From IMG/VR virus record IMGVR_UViG_3300042520_002054, positions 1 to 64,000 of that record: a DNA stretch of 64,000 nt, one strand, 5' to 3'. The DNA is from a virus. Position numbers and translations under genes: made by a program. The notes under the pieces are model-generated. The model was not told the origin of the DNA. It did no database searches and saw nothing but the letters and a program-made list of their open reading frames with translations. This document shows positions 1 through 8,807 of the stretch, piece after piece (position 1 is the first letter of the stretch; each line of letters begins with the position of its first letter).

Positions 1-3000
1 TCTTAGTACCACCTTGAGTCTGTAGTGTATCTACACCAACAAATCTTGTAGGTTCAGAATCTTCATATAGAATAACAGCTCCGTTTTCATTAAGCGATTT
101 GATGTTATTCACCTTACCGCCAAAATCCTTGTAGTTATTTGCTAGATAAGCTTTCCAGTTATCACGCTTAAGCTCATCTTGTTGTTGTAGAGAGTATATA
201 ACCCTGTTGGGGTAGTACTCAAAACAATCTACTGCAACCTGGGGATCATAACTTCTTGGAAGAACTTTACCCCAAGTAGTGAAATTATTATACAGTTTAG
301 AAACACTGAGTGAAAAATCATACTTGTAGTAATTACCCATAGTAATGATATCCGATCTAAACATTTCATTATAATCAGAGTACCCTTCCGGTTCAAAGTG
401 TTTCTCATGTAAAAGTTCACCGTAATCTCTAAATGCAAGGTTGATTTCAGATTCTACAAAGAAGTCTCTTACACCATTATTAAATAAATAAAAGAATGCT
501 CTTTTAAGTACAAACACACCAGTCTTGCTACTAGCTCTATCTAAATGATGAAAATCACTAGGTGTAGTAAGCTGTAAACCATTCCTAAGATTTAGTTTAA
601 TCGTAAAGTCGTTAAGATCAAATCTTTCTAAGTTTGCCCAATAACGAGGAAAAGGTCCGTTAATATAATTTTTGTAATTATACTCTGTACCGTTGTTTTC
701 ACCTAGCAACCACTGGTTAAAAAAGAAATAAGGGTTCTTCTCAGTATAACGGTTAATATAAATATCACCACCAAAGATTACACCTGTTCTATACCGGTTA
801 CCGTCAGGTTGTGTTTTAAAAACGCAGCTTTCAATTGGAATCTGTACTATTGAATCTAATTGACCATATTGGTTCTCATAGCTTAGTTTAATTGCACCAT
901 AATAAGCAGATGTAGTTCTTGTATATACATCGTTAGTAGGATCATCATGCTTATTTAAATCATGTAATCGAACGCGTGAATTATCTTTTATTGACGTATT
1001 ACCTACGTTTATATGCGGTTCTACAATGTTAGATTGTAGTTTTACAGCAACAAACTTATTTCTGAAAAGATTATTAATCTTTAAATCATCAACATATGCT
1101 TGTACAAATGGATCAATGTATCTACCAGCATTATCAGAAATTGCTCTTCTTCTATTACCCTTACTTGTAATTGGTAATGAGTTGTTATAAAAACCATGAG
1201 AGTTTACCTGTAAAGCATAATCTCTATATGGACTAAAAGCATAAATAGCTTCAAGAGATGATTGAATACCAAGAGCGCCATAATATATTAATGCTGGTGC
1301 TGCTAATAAAATACCAGCAAGTGTACCTACAGGTCTTGCTGTAATCATACTTGGTACATCAGGAATAGCTGTAGCAGTTCCTGATTCAGCTTGTGATATT
1401 TTTATTGCACCTGCACCAAGAAATGTAGCACTAATATCAGTCCTGTTTGTCGCTTTACCTAAGGCTGCAAGAACTGCTATACCAGCACCGACAATGGATG
1501 CAAATATAAAAGCACCATCTGTAATTAATTTACTTTTAGGATGCTTATATGGAAATTCAAATTTACCTTCTACACTACCATGTTCTACAGTGTATAATTC
1601 AATTGCGCCTTGTGAAAAGAAGGGTTTATTAAATGTAGTATCTGGTGAATGAAACGAGTAAATATCTTTTCTGTAAGACGCAGGTGCTAAAGAAGAATGG
1701 TCAGGTTTATTACCATTATCTTTTTTTAACTCAGTTCTTAAAAATACATTAGGATTTAAATCATTATATGGGAAATTTTGGTACAAACCCTTTTTTCCAG
1801 GTTGTCCACTTATATCATATTCCCACATGTTGTTAAAAAGTCCCTTAGCAACAATACTTCTATTACCTTCGCGAGAACCTCTTAAAATTTCATAACCTAC
1901 AATGTCTAAAATAGGATTACCATCTATATCTAAAGGATGCTGGATATTTAAAAATTCAACACCTAATACAGATATTTTAGAACCGTTATCAGAATGAATA
2001 TGACTAGTAATATTATCTGGGAATTTATGGTGTCTTATAGCTTTTCCACACAAGTCACCCCAGATATCTGGTTTATCATCTGGATACCTCTCAGTTGATT
2101 CCCAGTAACCCATTTGACCTGTAGATGTTAAAACACCACCATCAGGTAATGTTCCCGATGTAGATGTCTTAGTAGCTGTATTATAAACCTGCCAGTTTTT
2201 AGTTTCACCAGGAAGTACGTCTGTACCTGAAGCAAGTTGTGTATCAGTTGCTAAAGGTGCACGACCAGGAATATGATATGAAGCTGACCGATGACCTGTT
2301 TTATAAATCCATCTAATAAAAAAACTATAAACCTCATCTCTCATATAAGAGGTTTTATTTCCACCTCTTATATAGTAATTTGAAGGATAATCAACAGATA
2401 GCCATCTAGATTGAATTTGGTTTGCTAAAGGTTGATAGTTAAAGTCAGGTCTTGTTGTTACACCAGATCTTAATAAATATCCATTTACTTCAAATATCTT
2501 ATCACTCTTATAGTAAAGAGCATTTTGTAAAGGAATGTATGATAATGGAATTGTAACCCAAGCTTGGTCAATAAGATCCAAAACAACCTTTTTCTGACGA
2601 GTATTGTAATATCCAACACGCCTTGCAACAGTCTGCAAGTTTACTGTAGTGACCATTACAAGTTCAAATTCATCAAAACTTGTATCGATCTCATCTATAT
2701 CTATTTCAATAGATCCACCAACTCCACTGTGACTCCATAAAGATTGAACATTACTTGGTTTAAAGTAATCTGATACTCTTACACCATTTACAGAGTAAGC
2801 TATTACAGCTTGATAGGAACCATTTAAAAGTTGACCGGCACCTTTCCCCTTATTGATACGAATACAGGGTGTATCTACAATAGATTGCAAGAGGGTCTTT
2901 TCACAGTCCAACTCATCTGAATATTCAGGAACATAGCATGAAGGATCTGGGGAAAGGTTTACTCCGGTCTTTTTATAGGGTACGTTATCCAGATTTAAAT

Positions 3001-3430
3001 ATCTGTCAGGGTTTAACCCGTCTTGCCAATAAACAGAATGGGTGCAATCATAATTTTCTTTTGCAGCACCTGTAATAAGATTTGTAGTTTTAAAACCTAA
3101 GCACTTATCATTTACTACTTTGGTATACTTACACAAACCTTCATTGAATATTCCAATCTCGCTATCAATGTTATTAGTAGAAAAAACAATCCACTCACTA
3201 CCGGATTTATGAACCAAACCTATTACGGTATATGGTGCAGACGTACAGTACTTGTTAGCTTGTTCATTACCTAATACACCAACTTCACCTAAATGTGAGT
3301 TGTTTACTCCGTTACGGGCATGAGTCCACAGTCCCTCACCGACAAATAAGTCGTTGAAGTCTTTAACCATACCTTTTGTGAAGGTATTGTTTTTTTGTAG
3401 ACTACTCTTATTATCCAGCCCTTCACTCAT
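1..3430 (-). CDS. Tail stabilisation protein (crAss-like, P22-like), partial
   Basis: An open leftward frame starts with ATG at 3430 and is still open at the window edge, so at least 1,143 residues are present and the C-terminus is missing. The start overlaps the stop of the upstream gene as ATGA. The protein begins MSEGLDNKSSLQKNNTFTKG and contains WTHARNGV and VLGNE, the kind of N-terminus seen in the large tail stabilisation protein of crAss-like phages. A hydrophobic glycine/alanine-rich stretch lies around residues 620-720 in an otherwise soluble, aromatic-rich beta protein. It is the last gene visible in the tail cluster, after the tube/hub genes. The role in capping or stabilising the tail is inferred from the family and position. 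Confidence 0.75.
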   Translation of the reverse strand, partial: MSEGLDNKSSLQKNNTFTKGMVKDFNDLFVGEGLWTHARNGVNNSHLGEVGVLGNEQANKYCTSAPYTVIGLVHKSGSEWIVFSTNNIDSEIGIFNEGLCKYTKVVNDKCLGFKTTNLITGAAKENYDCTHSVYWQDGLNPDRYLNLDNVPYKKTGVNLSPDPSCYVPEYSDELDCEKTLLQSIVDTPCIRINKGKGAGQLLNGSYQAVIAYSVNGVRVSDYFKPSNVQSLWSHSGVGGSIEIDIDEIDTSFDEFELVMVTTVNLQTVARRVGYYNTRQKKVVLDLIDQAWVTIPLSYIPLQNALYYKSDKIFEVNGYLLRSGVTTRPDFNYQPLANQIQSRWLSVDYPSNYYIRGGNKTSYMRDEVYSFFIRWIYKTGHRSASYHIPGRAPLATDTQLASGTDVLPGETKNWQVYNTATKTSTSGTLPDGGVLTSTGQMGYWESTERYPDDKPDIWGDLCGKAIRHHKFPDNITSHIHSDNGSKISVLGVEFLNIQHPLDIDGNPILDIVGYEILRGSREGNRSIVAKGLFNNMWEYDISGQPGKKGLYQNFPYNDLNPNVFLRTELKKDNGNKPDHSSLAPASYRKDIYSFHSPDTTFNKPFFSQGAIELYTVEHGSVEGKFEFPYKHPKSKLITDGAFIFASIVGAGIAVLAALGKATNRTDISATFLGAGAIKISQAESGTATAIPDVPSMITARPVGTLAGILLAAPALIYYGALGIQSSLEAIYAFSPYRDYALQVNSHGFYNNSLPITSKGNRRRAISDNAGRYIDPFVQAYVDDLKINNLFRNKFVAVKLQSNIVEPHINVGNTSIKDNSRVRLHDLNKHDDPTNDVYTRTTSAYYGAIKLSYENQYGQLDSIVQIPIESCVFKTQPDGNRYRTGVIFGGDIYINRYTEKNPYFFFNQWLLGENNGTEYNYKNYINGPFPRYWANLERFDLNDFTIKLNLRNGLQLTTPSDFHHLDRASSKTGVFVLKRAFFYLFNNGVRDFFVESEINLAFRDYGELLHEKHFEPEGYSDYNEMFRSDIITMGNYYKYDFSLSVSKLYNNFTTWGKVLPRSYDPQVAVDCFEYYPNRVIYSLQQQDELKRDNWKAYLANNYKDFGGKVNNIKSLNENGAVILYEDSEPTRFVGVDTLQTQGGTK

Positions 3431-3780
3431 AGCTTTATGTTAATTTTCTTTTTGTCTAAAAACTTATAAAGATTCTCTGTCAAATGTCCTGTTAACCAGG
3501 CTTTAGTTTCTTCATCCTCAATATATCTATCCTCGCATATACGAGTTGATAAATGAAATACCTCATGTGCTATGAGGTTATGCGATATCTGTTCTTGTAA
3601 AAGCACAAGATGATATAAGCTATTTGTATAAAAGACGCAACCATCAGCGTCTTCAATAGACCATAGCTCTTTAGTTTTACGATACGTTTTTATAGCAACC
3701 TCTTCCATTGAATCAGTTATCATAAAAACTACACTTGCATCATAAACACCTACTTTAATTTTTTTCTGTACAATGCTCAT
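3427..3780 (-). CDS. Putative HExxH zinc metallopeptidase-like protein
   Basis: 117 residues. The motif HEVFH sits near residue 72, inside a predicted helix (LIAHEVFHLSTR), and an acidic stretch (EDEE) follows about 16 residues later and could supply a third zinc ligand. This is the classical arrangement of small zinc peptidases. The gene overlaps both neighbours by 4 nt (translational coupling) and lies between a hub-like protein and the tail stabilisation protein, so it belongs to the virion/tail operon. Whether it is an active peptidase, for maturation or wall degradation, is inference from the motif. Confidence 0.6.
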   Translation of the reverse strand: MSIVQKKIKVGVYDASVVFMITDSMEEVAIKTYRKTKELWSIEDADGCVFYTNSLYHLVLLQEQISHNLIAHEVFHLSTRICEDRYIEDEETKAWLTGHLTENLYKFLDKKKINIKL

Positions 3781-4871
3781 CTTATATTGCTCTTAAACAT
3801 GTTATAGTAGTTATGATATTGAGCTTTGCGATTCATCTCCCATACACGTTTCAATTCATTAAAGTCAGGAGTGTTCACATAGCTAAATGCATTATTTCTC
3901 GCCATTCTTAATTTTTGCGAAATGAATTGCAGTTTATTTTGAACTGCAGATTCACCACTTAAAAACATATTTTCAAATATTCTTTCTTTCAATGCATACT
4001 CATAATATTCATTGACAATAGGATGATCAAATACTAAAAGGTTACCAGCATCATCTTCCATTACAGAACTATAATTCAAGTAAATAGTACCCTCGTCAAA
4101 ATTTACATGAAAGAATCCATTTTCAAGATATCCGATATAATGACTTTTAACAGTTAAATTCCAGCAGTCATTCATTATCTTTCTGCTAGGTTTAATTTCA
4201 ATAGGCACTAAACGCTTGTATGTATTTACAACATTGTTGTGTATATAAGTTACCGTAGGATTATTATCATCATCGTTTTGCAAGTGAGTTTGCTGACTAC
4301 CAAAGTTTGTAATTGACTTTTTACCAATAATGATAATTTTAACTCCTGTAATAATTTGTGCTGTATCATTATCAAGAATAATTTCTCCAGCGCTTGGTGT
4401 TGAAAAATCAAAAGATGCTAATGTTCCATCAGGTAACTGAGCTTGAACAATTACATCCATTGTATTAAGAGTGTGACTTATCAAATTACCATTAGGTTGA
4501 AGATCCATTGTAATTGTAAACTGATCTACACTTGTTCTTGATAAAATATTTTGCGCCATCAATACACCTTCAAGTAAACCTTGATTGTAAGTTTTTTCTT
4601 TTCTTACAATTGGATGTTCGTTACGTGACTCACAAACCAAAGCAAAATTCAATACATGAAAATCTTCAGGAAGTCTAGCTTTACCTTTATGAATCTCAAT
4701 ACACTTTTGTCTTGTAGGATTCACCTTTAGTCCAAGTTCACGGTTTACCTTAATTGCTACTTTAAGCAATTCTTGAGGTTCTACATAACCTTGACTATCG
4801 ACACCCTTCATGTCAATCTCGACACTTTGCAAAAGCTCGTCAAATGTTCTATATTGAATTTCGGTTAGCAT
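3777..4871 (-). CDS. Tail hub/connector-like structural protein
   Basis: 364 residues, no signal peptide or membrane segment. The C-terminal third (FDEGTIYLNYSSVMEDDAG, then DHPIVNEYYEYALKERIFEN) resembles the conserved structural protein located next to the tail tube gene in crAss-like phages. There, an extended beta region is followed by long helices that pack in a ring. The start is ATG at 4871, 11 nt after the stop of the upstream gene, and the end overlaps the HExxH gene by 4 nt. The position between tube and stabilisation genes supports a tail role; the exact subunit is not certain. Confidence 0.6.
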   Translation of the reverse strand: MLTEIQYRTFDELLQSVEIDMKGVDSQGYVEPQELLKVAIKVNRELGLKVNPTRQKCIEIHKGKARLPEDFHVLNFALVCESRNEHPIVRKEKTYNQGLLEGVLMAQNILSRTSVDQFTITMDLQPNGNLISHTLNTMDVIVQAQLPDGTLASFDFSTPSAGEIILDNDTAQIITGVKIIIIGKKSITNFGSQQTHLQNDDDNNPTVTYIHNNVVNTYKRLVPIEIKPSRKIMNDCWNLTVKSHYIGYLENGFFHVNFDEGTIYLNYSSVMEDDAGNLLVFDHPIVNEYYEYALKERIFENMFLSGESAVQNKLQFISQKLRMARNNAFSYVNTPDFNELKRVWEMNRKAQYHNYYNMFKSNIR

Positions 4872-4882
4872 CGTCTTAAAAT

Positions 4883-5557
4883 TTATTGTCTAGCAAGGTG
4901 TCGATTATCCTGCATGATATCAGATGGTATTTGAATCATACCTGCTAAATCTCTTACAACATTCTGTTCAATTTCAGCAAATAAAAATTCAGGTACATGG
5001 AAACCTCTTTCTTGCATGTACAAACAATCATCTTTGTCGTCACAGTTATATTTACTAATGTCTTCTTCAAAAACACCTTCAATTCGAATAGCATCCCATT
5101 CTAGATTTGGGAAATATAGATAACCATCAAGATACCAGTAATACTTTTTCTTATTGTATTTAAATGTCTTCTGGTTTGCAATTTTTTCAAATGTATTTGG
5201 AAAAGTAGGAACAAGTTCCTCACTCATGTCAATGCTTGTTACAGATCTCATTAAAGGACCCCAGTATCCTTGCATCAGCGATGGAACTTTATGTTTAGTT
5301 CTTTTGAATGTACACCCGCTTTCAACACAATGACATTGTGCTTCTATTTTGTCAATTTCAATTAGCTCAACAAATGAGAGTGCTTGAAAAACAGAATTAA
5401 ACTTCATAATACGATTCAGGTTATCCTGACGTCGCATCATGACAGCAGCGTATTTACGAATAAGGGAATAAAGGAAACGGTCGGTTAAAAAAGCATCTTG
5501 CTTTACCGACTTAACTTGATTACGCACCCTAGATATTACTTCACCAATTGTTACCAT
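4883..5557 (-). CDS. Tail tubular / head-tail adaptor protein (crAss-like)
   Basis: 224 residues. An N-terminal helical part begins MVTIGEVISRVRNQVKSV and is followed by RKYAAVMMRRQDN. A beta-rich middle holds two clustered Cys pairs (CHCVESGC), and the C-terminal helix reads LFAEIEQNVVRDLAGM. This matches the fold order expected of T7 gp11 / P22 gp4-type tail tubular adaptors, and the gene sits where crAss-like phages carry their tail tubular gene. The CxC...C pattern is unusual and could bind metal. Function is inferred from length, layout and context. Confidence 0.55.
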   Translation of the reverse strand: MVTIGEVISRVRNQVKSVKQDAFLTDRFLYSLIRKYAAVMMRRQDNLNRIMKFNSVFQALSFVELIEIDKIEAQCHCVESGCTFKRTKHKVPSLMQGYWGPLMRSVTSIDMSEELVPTFPNTFEKIANQKTFKYNKKKYYWYLDGYLYFPNLEWDAIRIEGVFEEDISKYNCDDKDDCLYMQERGFHVPEFLFAEIEQNVVRDLAGMIQIPSDIMQDNRHLARQ

Positions 5558-5582
5558 ACTTTTGTATGTTTAGGTAGGGTGC

Positions 5583-6167
5583 TTAGTCAAGTGCTAGTTC
5601 ATCATAACTATCGAGGTTTTTGATGTTCTCTGCTTCTTTCATAATCCTATAGTTATTTTTTCTAAATAACTTGGATACTTGAAGCGTGTGATCTACTTGC
5701 ACATATAGTTTCCAGTTTTCAGGATACACTTTACCAAGTGTTCTTTTAAACCTTCTTGAACCTTGAAAACCCCAAATCTCATAATTCTTGAATCTATACC
5801 TGGTTTCGTGATTTGTGTAAAATATCTTTGCTAGATAATTATCACTCTCCCAGTTACGATGCTGAATTACTTTGAGATAATCCTGCGATTTTCTAAAGTC
5901 TACATTCTTGCGAATTTTAGGTAGACAGGTTCCTATAAACAAATTTCCTACATGCTCCGGAAGCTCAACACCATCCCTGCTTTCCAACACCGTATTCCAG
6001 GTAAGCTCATTAAATGTTAAGATTATGTTCTTAATCTCAGCATCAGAAAGCTTATCCAAACCATGTATTTTGCTTCTTAGAAGACTGATAACAGACTTAT
6101 TAAGAGTACCCAATACAGAGGGTCGAAATCGCGGTGCATTTAAGTCTGGTTTCTTAGCGTCTTTCAT
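5583..6167 (-). CDS. Conserved crAss-like virion-cluster protein, function unknown
   Basis: 194 residues, basic and soluble. It contains RDGVELPEHVGNLFIG in the middle and a run of aromatic and basic residues after it (WESDNYLAKIFYTN, FKNYEIWGFQGSRRFKR), suggesting nucleic-acid or protein binding. It is flanked by the metallophosphoesterase gene and the tail tubular gene, with 15-60 nt gaps, and is presumably co-transcribed with them. I recognise the general look of a protein conserved in crAss-like phages but cannot assign a function. Confidence 0.6.
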   Translation of the reverse strand: MKDAKKPDLNAPRFRPSVLGTLNKSVISLLRSKIHGLDKLSDAEIKNIILTFNELTWNTVLESRDGVELPEHVGNLFIGTCLPKIRKNVDFRKSQDYLKVIQHRNWESDNYLAKIFYTNHETRYRFKNYEIWGFQGSRRFKRTLGKVYPENWKLYVQVDHTLQVSKLFRKNNYRIMKEAENIKNLDSYDELALD

Positions 6168-6225
6168 GCACGTCCTACAATAAGAATTTAATAAATTTTT
6201 GCCACATTTTCATGGTTTCGAACCA

Positions 6226-7563
6226 TTAAAGTGTATAAACAAACTCTGAAACTTTACCTTTCTTCTCACAATGCAGTTCTAAGATTCCCGCACGCTTATT
6301 ACCAGTCCATTTATTGTGATAATGATAGTAGTCTGAAGAAGATAAACTAGGGAGCTGTCGTGTTGTAAATCCGTTCTCTTCGTTTTCGGTAAGGTACTCT
6401 TTGGACCTTTTTGTATGGTAATGACCTACATACAGAGTTCTGTAAAGTGCAGAACCCCACTGAGTTGGAAACTCGGTAGCATAAACTAGCGGATTATTTT
6501 TACTGCTTACATCACCGTGCTCAAAACAAAACATGTTTGATCCATAAACATGTACCTTTCTTTCAGCGTAATTACTGTCAAATTCAATATTTGACCAATC
6601 TTTAAATCCTTGCTGAATAGCATGAACTAAGTGAAAAGATGATAATCTGTCATGATTACCCGGAAGAAATACAATCTTTAACTTATTGCAGAACTGAGAT
6701 ATTGTTCCTATTGTCTGCATTAGCGAGTCAAACGCTTTTATGTATGTTTCAACAGGTCCTTCACCATTTTCTACTATTGTACCCTTGGTTGTTGTACCAT
6801 TAAATGTATCCATGTTTAGAGCATCACCACCTACTACAAAAATTATTTCATCTAAATAGTAAGTGTTGTAAGCCTTTGTCAATAAAGACTTTACACAACT
6901 TTCGAGGATTTCTCCGAGGTTTTCATTTCCTGGTTTTCCAAAGTGAAGATCTTGGAGAGAAAAGACTCCACAGACTTTTTCTTCTGAGGATTTATTGAGC
7001 AGGATGTTACTTTTGTCGAGGGGTTGAATTTCCGGTAATTCATAATTCTGAAGAATTTCTAAAAACGTACTTTGTATAACATGTTCTTCAGGTAGTTTAC
7101 TAACTAACGCAGAAACATACCATCTACCACTTTTCTCCTTGTTCCAGTATTGCGAGAGTTTCCACTTCTTTGTATCAATGTTTAAAAGTGAAATAATTTC
7201 TTCAGCACTTCTAGGTTCTGTAGCAAATAGACCGGTAATCTTGGTAGTACCTGTTTCTAAGTCAACATGTTGCTCTACTATTGTAGCTGATTCAGATTTA
7301 GAACTATCAATAATAATCTTACCTAAATTTTCATCGAGTTCTGAAAGAAGTGTAATGGATTCTTCACCATCTACTAGTTTTCGTTGCAAGTAGTTGACAA
7401 CATGTGTATCAACAACGGGAGAAATATCACTGATTGCATTAACAACTAATTCTTTTAATGCTAGATATTTTTTGAGTGGTATACCTATTTTTTCTGCTTT
7501 TTCAAGATCAGAACGCTTGCGTTTCAAGCTTTGGTATACAGATGAAATTAGACTCATGGGCAT
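6226..7563 (-). CDS. Calcineurin-like metallophosphoesterase
   Basis: 445 residues. The phosphoesterase signature is complete and in order: D-x-H (SLQDLHFGK, about residue 205), GGD (VVGGDALN, 245), GNHD (LPGNHDR, 302) and GHxH (YVGHYHTKR, 380), with a further His in CFEHGD at 349. These bind two metals in the family. The N-terminal 190 residues are helical and include a possible HTH-like segment (WKLSQYWN). A second in-frame ATG lies two codons downstream. The gene follows the fibre cluster after a strong terminator and has a TATATTTG box just upstream. Substrate (phosphodiester, nucleotide or nucleic acid) is not evident. Confidence 0.85.
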   Translation of the reverse strand: MPMSLISSVYQSLKRKRSDLEKAEKIGIPLKKYLALKELVVNAISDISPVVDTHVVNYLQRKLVDGEESITLLSELDENLGKIIIDSSKSESATIVEQHVDLETGTTKITGLFATEPRSAEEIISLLNIDTKKWKLSQYWNKEKSGRWYVSALVSKLPEEHVIQSTFLEILQNYELPEIQPLDKSNILLNKSSEEKVCGVFSLQDLHFGKPGNENLGEILESCVKSLLTKAYNTYYLDEIIFVVGGDALNMDTFNGTTTKGTIVENGEGPVETYIKAFDSLMQTIGTISQFCNKLKIVFLPGNHDRLSSFHLVHAIQQGFKDWSNIEFDSNYAERKVHVYGSNMFCFEHGDVSSKNNPLVYATEFPTQWGSALYRTLYVGHYHTKRSKEYLTENEENGFTTRQLPSLSSSDYYHYHNKWTGNKRAGILELHCEKKGKVSEFVYTL

Positions 7564-7577
7564 GGGTTTTCATAAGT

Positions 7578-7611
7578 AAGTTCTACAAATATATATCTTT
7601 TTGTAGAACTT
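7578..7611. repeat. Inverted repeat AAGTTCTACAAA / TTTGTAGAACTT
   Basis: Two perfect 12-nt arms (7578-7589 and 7600-7611) separated by about 10 A/T-rich bases. The left arm contains the -7 box of the leftward promoter on the minus strand, so the dyad could be an operator or a pair of back-to-back promoter elements. Confidence 0.6.
7586..7593 (-). promoter_or_regulatory. Candidate Bacteroidota-type -7 box for the leftward tail operon
   Basis: On the minus strand the sequence reads TATATTTGTAGAACTT, a perfect TAnnTTTG -7 element followed by the GTAGAACTT context seen at several other promoters in this window. It lies 23 nt before the metallophosphoesterase start and after a terminator, which is where a promoter is expected. 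No good TTG is seen at -33, so activity may need an activator. Confidence 0.45.
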
Positions 7612-7633
7612 TATGTTAATTTAAGGAAAAATA

Positions 7634-7668
7634 GTAAGAACCCCCAGTATTGCTACCGGGGGTCTTAC
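7634..7668 (-). terminator. Terminator after the fibre cluster
   Basis: GTAAGA-A-CCCCC pairs with GGGGG-TCTTAC (11 bp with one bulge, 12-nt loop). On the minus strand the stem is followed by TATTTTTCC. It ends transcription of the fibre-like genes that lie at higher coordinates. Confidence 0.75.
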
Positions 7669-7716
7669 AGACCACTGCCAGGAGAAACCAACAAACCTGA
7701 TCAATGATTTTTTATC

Positions 7717-8223
7717 TTAACACTGAATATCGTCTGGTCCAATCACCACACCTTCGGTAGTAATAAGCCAGTTCATGTTATTAGCAAATAAATGCGTAAA
7801 GCCTTGCAGACGTCCACTCATAGAGCCATCAATATACAATTGACATCCAGAACCAAACTCGTCGGGTCTACACGTTGTATAGAATACATTACCACCAATA
7901 ATAGCCATACTGCATGCAGCACCTGTATCACCACCCCATCCAACGTTAAAGTATTCTACAGGGTCAGTACTGCCACCACCTCCGCCACCGGGTGTAGTTA
8001 TACTTACTACAGTGCTATTAGTTGGACCACCATTATTGCAGATATTATCAACTCGATAATAAACAGTTGCACCATCAGGAGCGGTTGAATCAGTATAAGT
8101 TCCTAGACTAGGCGATACAGTTGCTAACAGTGTAGACACACTTAGATCTAAACCTCTATAAATACGTTGGTTTGTTGAGTTAGCTCCACCTGCTGGTGTC
8201 CATGTTAATGTTACTGTTGCCAT
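7717..8223 (-). CDS. Fibre-like protein with FN3-like N-terminal domain
   Basis: 168 residues. Residues 1-75 form a beta sandwich like fibronectin type III (TLTWTPAGG at the start, VYYRVDNICNNG at the end). A six-glycine linker (about 77-82) then leads to a C-terminal domain with four Cys and the sequence YFNVGWGGDTGAACSM. The N-terminal domain is a clear paralogue of the one in the next gene (8242-8784). Being the last gene before the terminator and made of modular surface-type domains, it is probably an exposed virion decoration or host-contact protein. That role is inference. Confidence 0.6.
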   Translation of the reverse strand: MATVTLTWTPAGGANSTNQRIYRGLDLSVSTLLATVSPSLGTYTDSTAPDGATVYYRVDNICNNGGPTNSTVVSITTPGGGGGGSTDPVEYFNVGWGGDTGAACSMAIIGGNVFYTTCRPDEFGSGCQLYIDGSMSGRLQGFTHLFANNMNWLITTEGVVIGPDDIQC

Positions 8224-8241
8224 AATATTTTAAATTTTATC

Positions 8242-8784
8242 TTATGAGTCAAAACCCGCATCATTCATAACGCTCAAGTTAGAAGGTGCAAGACATGGTT
8301 GGTTAGCAATTGATACAGAATCTGAGCAAGAAATTTGAAAACCACCACAGGAAATTGTAAACGAATATGTATACGTTGTACCATAAGATCCAGTAAATGC
8401 TACACTAAAACCTGATCCGCTATTACTTGTAGCTTGTGCAGAAATACCATTATTAAATGTAACATTACCAGTATACTGAGAGTTTCCAGGTAATGTAGGA
8501 AATGACAATTCTACACCAGTTCCATTAACAGTTTCTGTAACTGTAGGGCAAGTAGGATTACAAATAATTACGTCGTTTGAATCTACTGTACCGTTACTAC
8601 ATATGTTAACAATCTGATACGTGTAAGCAATATTATCAGATGCAGTACTGTCAGTATATGTACTTACAGCAGCGCCAATAGTTGCAATAGTAGAGAAAGC
8701 TCCACCACCTGATTTTCTTTGAACTTGTTGTCCGGTTGTTGTTTGACCACCCGCTGGTGTCCAGTTTAAAGTAAATGTTGCCAT
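8242..8784 (-). CDS. Fibre-like protein with tandem Ig/FN3-like domains
   Basis: 180 residues. It opens MATFTLNWTPAGGQTTTGQQ, sharing the MAT-TL-WTPAGG opening and the TYTDSTA strand with the neighbouring 168-residue protein, so the two arose by duplication. A second Ser/Thr/Gly-rich beta domain with paired Cys (residues about 80-160) follows. No signal peptide and no membrane segment. Same operon and 20-25 nt spacing to its neighbours. Likely part of the virion surface or fibre complex; the receptor is unknown. Confidence 0.6.
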   Translation of the reverse strand: MATFTLNWTPAGGQTTTGQQVQRKSGGGAFSTIATIGAAVSTYTDSTASDNIAYTYQIVNICSNGTVDSNDVIICNPTCPTVTETVNGTGVELSFPTLPGNSQYTGNVTFNNGISAQATSNSGSGFSVAFTGSYGTTYTYSFTISCGGFQISCSDSVSIANQPCLAPSNLSVMNDAGFDS

Positions 8785-8807
8785 TTTATATAAGTTTGTT
8801 TAAATGT

